Assembly: GCA_023228725.1 (NCBI GenBank)
Contig: JALOAQ010000064.1
Coordinates: 1-16,906, forward strand
DNA length: 16,906 bases
Source of the DNA: Bacteroidales bacterium
Lineage (GTDB): Bacteria; Bacteroidota; Bacteroidia; Bacteroidales; ML635J-15
Reading direction: 5' to 3'
Both the position numbers and the translations under genes were made by a program. This document shows, piece by piece, positions 5,911 to 12,338 of the stretch. The number at the start of each line of letters is the position of its first letter. Position 1 is the stretch's first letter. The notes under the pieces are model-generated. The model was not told the origin of the DNA. It searched no databases and worked only from the letters and a program-made list of their open reading frames with translations.

Positions 5911-6369
5911 TTATGCTGCTTTTAGTATTGTTAAAATCTGTGAAATGGGAATTTCAATGTTTTCGAATCCACTTTCTATTTTGTTTTCAAAAGAATTAAT
6001 GTTGTCAAAAGAGTTGGTAGAAAATATGTTTAGATTTGTAGAAAATGTGTTTGTAACTTTTTGAGAAGTAGCAACCCAAGAAAAAGGTGCATATTCTAAT
6101 CCTTCTATCACTAATTCAGGTTTTTCTATTCCTACTAATGCGTCATCAGAAATAAAACAAATATTTTCTGTAGGAAATTGAGTTATAAATCTGTTGAAAA
6201 GGTCATTTTCCCAATATATATAATCGTTATCTAAGTGATAAACCTCGTTTGGTAATACTTCAACAACATGCACCAAAGCATTTTGGTCATATTCGTAACG
6301 AACACGTGTTTTAGAAAATTTTTTGATAAACACTTTTAATTCGTTGTATATAAAGTTTTTAGCTTCCAT
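5911..6369 (-). CDS. Unrecognised 152-residue protein between HEPN-like and SecB-like genes
   Basis: I do not recognise a named family. The start is the ATG at 6369; the frame also opens at a TTG (6375) that overlaps the upstream stop. The N-terminal ~100 residues look folded, with strands such as TRVRYEYDQN, LVHVVEVLPNEVYHL and ENICFISDDALVGI, and a Trp/Tyr patch (DYIYWENDLFNRF). From ~104 to 135 the sequence is Asn/Ser/Phe-rich and low in complexity (TNTFSTNLNIFSTNSFDN, then INSFENKIESGF), ending in a hydrophobic helix (IPISQILTILKAA). A flexible aggregation-prone tail next to a SecB-like gene would suit the chaperone-addiction segment that TAC antitoxins carry; this is speculation. It is tightly coupled to both neighbours (2-nt and 1-nt gaps), so it belongs to their complex or regulation. 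Confidence 0.7.
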   Translation of the reverse strand: MEAKNFIYNELKVFIKKFSKTRVRYEYDQNALVHVVEVLPNEVYHLDNDYIYWENDLFNRFITQFPTENICFISDDALVGIEKPELVIEGLEYAPFSWVATSQKVTNTFSTNLNIFSTNSFDNINSFENKIESGFENIEIPISQILTILKAA

Positions 6370-6371
6370 AA

Positions 6372-6785
6372 TCAATATCGTTTTAAAATAGGTAATACTC
6401 TTTCAGAAAGAGCTATTGAATTTTGACTTTTTTTAATGTCAAAATTTGAGTCAGAATAATCAGCATCAGTTCTAAGTCTTTTGAGTTGCAGAAGATTATT
6501 TCTTAAATTACGTATATCATTAGCTGAAAGTTTGTTTTGTAAATTACCAATATATTTAACCACTTCATTTAACAAATATTCATGCGAACCATACCGTGAT
6601 TGGCTTGTGTTGCTACGAAGTTCGTCTTCTGATTTTTTCATAGAATAAAGCCAAATATGTTTCATCAATTGATAGCAACTATAATATGTAGCATGAGCAA
6701 CAGCAGGATAAAAATAATTGTCCTGTAATAAAGATGTTGAGGCTTCAAGTAATTCTGATTTATTTTGTAGATGACTTTTGTGCAT
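6372..6785 (-). CDS. HEPN-like protein, first gene of a TAC-like operon
   Basis: A 137-residue all-helical protein. Helix patterns ELLEASTSLLQDNYFYPAVA and HATYYSCYQLMKHI resemble the HEPN four-helix bundle (small helix-rich proteins of PF05168 type), and the C-terminal LQLKRLRTDADYSD matches the 'LR-x-x-ADY' ending of that group. The catalytic R-x4-6-H motif of RNase-active HEPN proteins is not clearly present: an arginine-rich stretch precedes the ADY, but no histidine follows at the right spacing. It may be a non-nuclease HEPN or an antitoxin-like partner. I start it at the ATG 6785. The frame extends to a TTG at 6821, but that would place the start upstream of the -7 box (6811-6818). Its stop (6372-6374) is 2 nt before the next ATG. 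Confidence 0.7.
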   Translation of the reverse strand: MHKSHLQNKSELLEASTSLLQDNYFYPAVAHATYYSCYQLMKHIWLYSMKKSEDELRSNTSQSRYGSHEYLLNEVVKYIGNLQNKLSANDIRNLRNNLLQLKRLRTDADYSDSNFDIKKSQNSIALSERVLPILKRY

Positions 6786-6802
6786 AATACTTTGTAGTGT
6801 AT

Positions 6803-6822
6803 CAACGTTGCAAATATACAAC
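6803..6822 (-). promoter_or_regulatory. Promoter and possible operator of the HEPN/SecB-like operon
   Basis: On the minus strand TATATTTG (plus 6811-6818) is an exact TAnnTTTG -7 box, about 25 nt before the ATG at 6785. The -33 region is weak. The -7 box is framed by GTTG (6807-6810) and CAAC (6819-6822), an inverted repeat, and CAACGTTG (6803-6810) is itself an 8-bp palindrome. Three equal half-sites over a weak promoter would suit autoregulation, as in many toxin-antitoxin operons; the regulator role is inference. Confidence 0.5.
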
Positions 6823-6894
6823 TTTTTTGATAAAAATATACACTTTATTTGATTATTATTGTTTTTGTTTAATTTTTTAAAGATAACATAACCA

Positions 6895-7145
6895 ACACTC
6901 GGATTGCAACCGAAGTCCGAAGGACGAGCTCAGTGAAGCTAAATCCGAGCGAGCGTCTAGGGGTGTTGGAGCGAGCATCATGGGTGTTGGAGCGAGCAAT
7001 AGTGGTGATAGGAGCTAGCAGGTTAAGGTTGTCCGTGAGGCAAAATAAGACTATCAAAAGTTTGTCCGTAGGACAACATGTGATTAACCGTAGGCGCAGC
7101 CTACGGTAGTTAGCCCCTCAAAGGCTTTGCCCGCAAGGGCAACAC
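6895..7145. repeat. Hairpin-dense gene-free region between the divergent operon and aroC
   Basis: No gene here. It is GC-richer than its surroundings and holds, in order: GTCC-GAA-GGAC (6915-6925), a 21-bp tandem repeat x3 (6961-7023), TTGTCC-GTA-GGACAA (7062-7076), ACCGTAGGC-GCA-GCCTACGGT (7087-7107) and TTGCCC-GCAA-GGGCAA (7127-7142). The stems are perfect and the loops are GNA triplets or GCAA. Parts resemble the repeats at about 4010-4038 and 5452-5500. None has a T-run. Confidence 0.7.
6961..7023. repeat. 21-bp tandem repeat, three units
   Basis: Units start at 6961, 6982 and 7003. The first two share GGGTGTTGGAGCGAGCA; the third is degenerate (TGGTGATAGGAGCTAGCA). No spacers separate them, so it is not a CRISPR array. 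Confidence 0.75.
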
Positions 7146-7184
7146 AATGAAATTATAGCGAGAAGATAAAAAATCTTTACACAT

Positions 7185-7215
7185 TTTGTTGTTTATTTTA
7201 TTTTTTATAAGTTTG
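7185..7215 (+). promoter_or_regulatory. Promoter of intact aroC
   Basis: TTTG at 7185-7188, a 19-nt spacer and TAAGTTTG at 7208-7215 give a textbook Bacteroidota promoter. Initiation would be about 9 nt before the ATG at 7231, so the leader is very short. The -7 box is inside the 453-bp repeat; the -33 box lies outside it and is therefore contributed by the sequence to the left. Confidence 0.65.
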
Positions 7216-7650
7216 TTTCAAAAATAAAATATGAATTCTTTTGGTAGAATTTTTAGAATTAGTATTTACGGAGAATCTCACGGTCAAGAGTTAGGAGTTT
7301 TGATAGACGGCGTTCCTGCTGGAATTTCTTTAAGTCAAAAAGATTTTGAACAAGCTATAGAAAGACGTAAATCTAAACTACCAGGTACTAGTACTCGTAA
7401 AGAATCTGATATTCCTTTAATTAAATCAGGTGTTTATAATTCTTTTACAAGTGCTGCACCAATTTTAATTTCTTTTGAAAACAAAAATTTTAATTCCCAA
7501 GATTATAATTTTGATGGGTTTTATAGACCGGGGCATTCTGATTTTGTTGCAAATAAAAAATACAAATCTTTTAACGATTATAGGGGTGGAGGTCATTTTT
7601 CCGGAAGATTAACCTTAGCTCTTGTTGCGGCAGGTGTTGTAGCGGCTAAA
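7198..7650 (+). repeat. Right copy of the 453-bp aroC direct repeat
   Basis: It covers 33 bp of leader plus codons 1-140 of the intact aroC and pairs with 1580-1767 joined to 3239-3503. Recombination between the copies would delete everything from the left copy to here and leave a single intact aroC next to the 1232-1546 lipoprotein gene. Confidence 0.9.
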
Positions 7651-8211
7651 ATTATTCCTGAAATAAAAATTTCAGCCTCGATTATTTCTGTAGGTGGAAG
7701 TAAAGATTTTCAAACTAAAATTGATGAGGCAATACAAAATAAAGATTCTTTAGGTGCTGTAATTGAGTGTAAAATTAATAATTTACCTCTTGGTTTTGGT
7801 GAGCCTTTTTTTGATTCTTTTGAATCAGTTTTGTCTCATTTGATTTTTTCAATTCCCGGAGCCAAAGCTATTGAGTTTGGAAATGGAATTTTTGCAGGTT
7901 CTGCTAATGGTTCAGAATTTAATGATGTTTTTATTAATCAAGAAGGAAAAACAAAAACAAATAATTCAGGTGGTATAAATGGTGGAATAAGTAATGGAAA
8001 TGAAGTTGTTTTTCGAGTATATTTTCGTCCAAGTGCAAGTATTTCTAAATCTCAAAAAACTTTTAATTTTGAAAGTAAAAAAATGGCTGACTTTGAAATA
8101 AAAGGACGACACGATGTTTGTTACGCTTTAAGAGTGCCTGTTGTTGTAGAATCTGTTGTTGCAATAGCTTTGGCAGATTTTAAACTTATTTTGGCTTCAA
8201 AGGAGATATAA
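7231..8211 (+). CDS. aroC: Chorismate synthase (intact copy)
   Basis: It converts 5-enolpyruvylshikimate 3-phosphate to chorismate, the last common step of aromatic amino acid and folate synthesis, using reduced FMN in the cytoplasm. Motifs: GESHG (14-18), RRKSKLPGTSTRKESD (45-60), YRPGHSD (98-104), DYRGGGHFSGRLT (116-128) and the C-terminal GRHDVCY (292-298). At 326 residues it is shorter than the usual ~350-390. The GGGHFSGRLT wording is what I remember from clostridial-type enzymes, where many bacteria have GGGRSSARET, so a transferred or divergent lineage is possible. S103 replaces the usual Ala of RPGHAD. The addB-like gene follows after 17 bp and is probably cotranscribed. The first 140 codons are duplicated at 1613-3503. 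Confidence 0.92.
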   Translation: MNSFGRIFRISIYGESHGQELGVLIDGVPAGISLSQKDFEQAIERRKSKLPGTSTRKESDIPLIKSGVYNSFTSAAPILISFENKNFNSQDYNFDGFYRPGHSDFVANKKYKSFNDYRGGGHFSGRLTLALVAAGVVAAKIIPEIKISASIISVGGSKDFQTKIDEAIQNKDSLGAVIECKINNLPLGFGEPFFDSFESVLSHLIFSIPGAKAIEFGNGIFAGSANGSEFNDVFINQEGKTKTNNSGGINGGISNGNEVVFRVYFRPSASISKSQKTFNFESKKMADFEIKGRHDVCYALRVPVVVESVVAIALADFKLILASKEI

Positions 8212-8228
8212 TTTTAAAATTAAAATTT

Positions 8229-11030
8229 ATGGAAAGTTTTTTATCTGAAATAGCGAAAAATATTGTAAAACAAAAGGAAAATTTTAAAGATATTTGCATA
8301 ATAGTTCCAAATCGAAGAACAGAATTGTTTTTAAAAAAAGAAATTGTAAATAATTTAAAACAAACATCATGGCTTCCGCAAATTATTACAATAAAATCAA
8401 TATTTGAAACAAATTCCAAATTAATTATAGAGGACGATTTGCTTTTAATAAGTAAACTTTTTACAGTTTATAAAAAATGTACAGGCTCAAATGAAAGTTT
8501 TGATAATTTCTATTATTGGGGTCAGATTATTTTGAGCGATTTTGACGATATTGATAAATATTTAGTAAATGCTGAAAATTTATTTACAAGCATAAAAGAT
8601 ATTCAAGAAATTGATAGCAAATTTAGCTCTTTTGATGAAGATGAACTAAGAATAATAAAAACATTTTGGTCAAATATTGATATTGAAAAAGAAAGTTCTC
8701 ATAAAACCGAGTTTTTGAATTTATGGTCAAAAATGAGCGATATATATGCAGGATTTAAAAAAATATTATCTGACGAAGGCCTTGCTTATCAAGGAATGGC
8801 ATATAGGAACTTGGTGGAAAATATTGCTAATCTGAATTTTGAAAAAAAGAAATATTTTATTCTTGGTTTTAATGCTCTTAATAAATGTGAAATTGAAGTT
8901 TTTAAATTTCTAAAAAATAATAGAGAAACTACTTTTTTTTGGGATTATGATGATTATTATGTTAAAAATGAAAAAAATGAAGCAGGTAGATTTTTAAGAA
9001 ATAATTTAAAACTTTTTCCAAACAATACTAAATTTAATACAAATAGAATAAATAATTCTAATCTTGAAGTTGAAGTAATTAGTCTTCCAAGTTCTGTGGC
9101 ACAAGTAAAACTAATAGAAGAAATATTGACAGAATGGAAAAAAGAACCTGATTTTGATGTTGAAAAAATTGCTATTGCTTTAGGAGATGAGGGCTTATTA
9201 ATTCCACTTATGACTTCTATCCCCGATTTTGTTGGAAATTACAATATTACTATGGGATTTCCTTTAAAAAACACAAAAGCTTTTAATTTTTTAAATAGTT
9301 TAATTTCTCTACGGCAAAATTCTCGATTTTTAACAGATAATGTAAAATTTTATCATAAAGATCTTACAAATATTTTAAATCAAACTTATATCACAGAATT
9401 TTATTCTGAAAGTGCAAAACAAATATTAGATTATATAAATCGAGAAAAATTAATTTATGTTGATTTAAGTAGTTTAGAGAAAAATGATTTCTTTTCTAAG
9501 TTGTTTGATACTAAGCCAATTGAAAATACCGAAATCTTAAATTATTTGTCAGAAATAATTCAGGATATTTTAGATTTAAGCTCAAAAAATGAAGAATTTA
9601 TTTTTGAAACAGAGTTTTTGTTAAAACTTGCAAACTCAATAAATTTAGTGAATGATTGTTTTGCAAGTGGAAATATTCAAGTTGAACGAAAAGAAATCTT
9701 ATTTAAAATTCTTTTAAATGCTGTAAAATCTGTAAACTTAGCTTTTGAAGGTGAGCCACTTAGAGGAATGCAGGTTTTAGGTTTTTTAGAAACTCGAAAT
9801 TTAGATTTTGACAGGGTGATTATGCTTTCAATGAACGAAGGTATTTTCCCCAAAAAATCTGCTGCCCAAAGTTTGATCCCTTATAATTTGCGTAAATTTT
9901 ACGAACTTCCTTCAATTGAATTTCAAGATAGTATTTTTGCTTATTATTTTTACAGACTTTTGCAAAGGTCTAAAAATATAAAAATTCTTTATAGTGCCCA
10001 AGGTGACGACAAAATTAGTGGAGAAGTTTCGAGATTTGTTTCTCAAATAAAGTATGAAGCCAATTTTGAAGTGAAATTTACTAATAAAGCCTATAAAATT
10101 AGCTTGTCGGACGAAAATATTTTAAATGCCAAAAAAACTCCGGAAGTTATTGAGAAAATTAAAACTCATTTGCAAAATGGAATTAGTCCTTCGGCTATAA
10201 ATTCATTTCTAAGTTGTCAGTTTAAGTATTTTTTGAGATATGTAAAGGGTTTAAAAGAAGTTGATGAAATTGAAGAAACTCAAGATGCTGCACTTTTTGG
10301 TTCTTTATTTCACGAAATTATGCAGAATTTGTATAAGCCGTATGAAAATACGCTTATAAATAAAGATATATTTAAAAAAATACGCTCTGATGAAAATGTA
10401 AATCAGTGTAAGCGTCAAGCTATAAAAAGTGTTTTTAAATTAAAATCTGATATTCAAATTGATGAAACAGAGAAAAAATTAATTTTAGATGTAGTAATAA
10501 AATATATTAAGAGAATGTTGGATTTTGATAGCCAAAGTCCTGAATTTAGCATTGTTGGATTAGAAACTCAAATCTCTAGGGATATTAAACTTAATAATGC
10601 TCTTGTTGCTAAGCTAAAAGGAAATGTTGATAGACTTGATATGCAGGGCATTACTCTCAGACTTATTGATTATAAAACTGGAAAAGTAAAAAATTCTTTT
10701 TCTGAAATTGAAGATTTATTTGTTCAAGATAGAAAATATGAATTAGATATTATAATGCAAATGTTTTTATATGCTTATGCACTGCGTGAAAAATATAATT
10801 TTGTTTGCCCAAGTGTTATTAGTCTCAACGAATTGAATAAGGATTATGATTACAGAATAAGTCTTAATAAACAAAAAATTGATAACTTTTCTGATGATTT
10901 AGTAGAAAAATTTGAAGAGAATTTAATTTCTTTATTCCAAATTATGCTTGATTCTGAAACAATGTTTTTGCAAACAGAAGAATATGACAATTGTACATAT
11001 TGCCCGTATAAAAGAATTTGTCAGAGATAA
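8229..11030 (+). CDS. AddB-like helicase-nuclease subunit (PD-(D/E)xK with Fe-S cluster)
   Basis: A 933-residue protein of the AddB/RexB type, the partner of an AddA helicase-nuclease in double-strand-break end processing. The N-terminal ~600 residues resemble an inactivated SF1 helicase: IIVPNRRTELFLKKE (~26-40) without a Walker A lysine, and a UvrD-like segment GFLETRNLDFDRVIMLSMNEG (~514-534). The C-terminal nuclease has FGSLFHEIM (~690) and GNVDRLD...LRLIDYKTGK (~798-818), with the D-x-K pair expected of a PD-(D/E)xK site. One cysteine near 663 (FLSCQFKYF) plus three at the end (CTYCPYKRIC) fit the four ligands of the AddB [4Fe-4S] cluster. No addA follows; the next gene is an unrelated lipoprotein after 145 bp. 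The ATG at 8229 is the first good start after aroC. Confidence 0.85.
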   Translation: MESFLSEIAKNIVKQKENFKDICIIVPNRRTELFLKKEIVNNLKQTSWLPQIITIKSIFETNSKLIIEDDLLLISKLFTVYKKCTGSNESFDNFYYWGQIILSDFDDIDKYLVNAENLFTSIKDIQEIDSKFSSFDEDELRIIKTFWSNIDIEKESSHKTEFLNLWSKMSDIYAGFKKILSDEGLAYQGMAYRNLVENIANLNFEKKKYFILGFNALNKCEIEVFKFLKNNRETTFFWDYDDYYVKNEKNEAGRFLRNNLKLFPNNTKFNTNRINNSNLEVEVISLPSSVAQVKLIEEILTEWKKEPDFDVEKIAIALGDEGLLIPLMTSIPDFVGNYNITMGFPLKNTKAFNFLNSLISLRQNSRFLTDNVKFYHKDLTNILNQTYITEFYSESAKQILDYINREKLIYVDLSSLEKNDFFSKLFDTKPIENTEILNYLSEIIQDILDLSSKNEEFIFETEFLLKLANSINLVNDCFASGNIQVERKEILFKILLNAVKSVNLAFEGEPLRGMQVLGFLETRNLDFDRVIMLSMNEGIFPKKSAAQSLIPYNLRKFYELPSIEFQDSIFAYYFYRLLQRSKNIKILYSAQGDDKISGEVSRFVSQIKYEANFEVKFTNKAYKISLSDENILNAKKTPEVIEKIKTHLQNGISPSAINSFLSCQFKYFLRYVKGLKEVDEIEETQDAALFGSLFHEIMQNLYKPYENTLINKDIFKKIRSDENVNQCKRQAIKSVFKLKSDIQIDETEKKLILDVVIKYIKRMLDFDSQSPEFSIVGLETQISRDIKLNNALVAKLKGNVDRLDMQGITLRLIDYKTGKVKNSFSEIEDLFVQDRKYELDIIMQMFLYAYALREKYNFVCPSVISLNELNKDYDYRISLNKQKIDNFSDDLVEKFEENLISLFQIMLDSETMFLQTEEYDNCTYCPYKRICQR

Positions 11031-11175
11031 ATTTCAAAATTATGTTTTTAATATGAGTTAGCGTGTTGTTAAATTGATAGAATTGTGATTTAGTATAATA
11101 ATACTTGGTTGTTTTCAATTGATAAATTAAAATGTTTTATCTTGCAAAATATTGTAGTTTTAAATTTAAGTTGTT

Positions 11176-11763
11176 ATGAAATTCAAATCTATTATTTTAT
11201 TATTAGCAATTTTAATATTGTTTTTTTCGTGTTCTCAATCCGATAAAAAAGAAACAGAAAATAACGAAGTTGAATCTTTTTGTGATTATGAAAACGAAAT
11301 AGAAATGACAGTAAAGGGTTATTATGATAAAATGTCTGATACTTTGCTTATAGAAAATTATGAATTTGATGTAAAGCAATCAGATTTAGAGTGGATTAAT
11401 GATTCTTCTCTTGTTTTACGATTAATGAATTATTTGGAAGAAGATTTTTATGGAAAACTTGACGAAGACCAATATGAAATAATTATATCCATAAATGCGA
11501 GGAAAGGGAAAAAACTAAGTGAAGAATTTTATGCTTATCATGATTATAATTCTGGTTTGTGGAGCAGGGTAAATATTGTTACAAGTCTTGGAACAGTTTG
11601 GTTTAATTGGGTATCAGGTATGCCTGCTCAAGGCGGTGTTAGTCTTGATTATATTGGTGAAAATCAAATTTGTGGAGTTTTGAATTTGAATGTTGAAAAT
11701 CTTAATTCACCATATATTGGCATTGTGAAACTTAATGGTAAATTTTCTCATAAAAAAGATTAG
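11176..11763 (+). CDS. Lipoprotein of unknown function
   Basis: A 195-residue protein with a lipoprotein signal: short Lys-containing start, Leu/Ile-rich core and lipobox LFFSC (Cys at 19), followed by a charged linker (SQSDKKETENNEVE). The mature domain is acidic and aromatic-rich (DYNSGLWSRVNIVTSLG, TVWFNWVSGMPAQGGVSLDY) and looks mainly beta. I recognise no family. It ends tail-to-tail with the DUF192 gene, the two stop codons overlapping by 3 nt (11761-11763 on plus, 11760-11762 on minus). Such tight convergence without a terminator suggests the transcripts overlap. Confidence 0.6.
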   Translation: MKFKSIILLLAILILFFSCSQSDKKETENNEVESFCDYENEIEMTVKGYYDKMSDTLLIENYEFDVKQSDLEWINDSSLVLRLMNYLEEDFYGKLDEDQYEIIISINARKGKKLSEEFYAYHDYNSGLWSRVNIVTSLGTVWFNWVSGMPAQGGVSLDYIGENQICGVLNLNVENLNSPYIGIVKLNGKFSHKKD

Positions 11764-12287
11764 TCAAATACTATATAATCGCCTATCTGAATATTATATT
11801 TGTCGCAAAGTCCGGCATTGATTTCAATAACATATTTAGCAGGTTCTTTTGAGGGTAAAGATGTTTCATCTTCAGGAATAGTATTTTTATAAATATCAAC
11901 AATTTCCATTTTAGAATTTACGTAAAGTATGTCCAAAGAAATTAAAGTATTTCTCATATAAAAAGATTGAAACTCATCTGTCGAAAACAAGAAAAACATT
12001 CCTTGATTTTCAAGCATTTCTTTTCTAAACATTAATCCTCTTGCTCTTGATTCATCTGTACTTGCTACTTCTGTGTCAATTTTAAATAATTCTTCTTGTG
12101 TATTGATGTCGTAAAATTTCAATTCTCCATCTTTTCTAAATTCCGGTGGATTTTCATAGCTATAATCATTAAATTTCAATTCTTTTTTGCTATTATTTGG
12201 TTTACTAGGTTTTTTAGGTTTATCATTAGAATTACAAGCTATTAGTAATGAGCAAATTGTTAAAAAATATATTAAGTTTGTTTTCAT
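11760..12287 (-). CDS. DUF192 family lipoprotein
   Basis: 175 residues with a lipoprotein signal (lipobox LLIAC, Cys at 18), a Lys/Pro/Asn-rich linker (~20-35), a strand-rich region and then a C-terminal DUF192 domain (~75-175). DUF192 features seen are ESRARGLMFRKEM, GMFFLF, FYMRNTLISLDILYVN, IVDIYKNTIP, YVIEINAG and a final IQIGDYIVFD. The fold is a small beta-rich domain of uncertain biochemical role, common as a periplasmic or membrane-anchored protein. It lies 51 bp downstream of the ABC exporter on the same strand and may be read from the purB transcript. Family call is firm; function is unknown. Confidence 0.85.
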   Translation of the reverse strand: MKTNLIYFLTICSLLIACNSNDKPKKPSKPNNSKKELKFNDYSYENPPEFRKDGELKFYDINTQEELFKIDTEVASTDESRARGLMFRKEMLENQGMFFLFSTDEFQSFYMRNTLISLDILYVNSKMEIVDIYKNTIPEDETSLPSKEPAKYVIEINAGLCDKYNIQIGDYIVFD

Positions 12288-12338
12288 AGAATTTTAATTT
12301 TTATGTAAATATAATTTTTTTAAACATTTTTTAAGAAA

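Noticed and set aside
6786..6821. TTG start at 6821 for the HEPN-like gene
   Set aside because: It lies upstream of the exact -7 box at 6811-6818, so it would not be on the transcript; the ATG at 6785 fits.
6961..7023. Possible CRISPR array
   Set aside because: The 21-bp units are directly abutting with no spacers, only three in number, and no cas gene is near.
6869..7057. A 62-codon minus-strand ORF in the hairpin region
   Set aside because: It is made of the 21-bp tandem units and other repeats, with no start context or homology.
7087..7107. Intrinsic terminator for a gene to the left or right
   Set aside because: No gene ends here: the region lies between two divergent starts, and there is no T-run.
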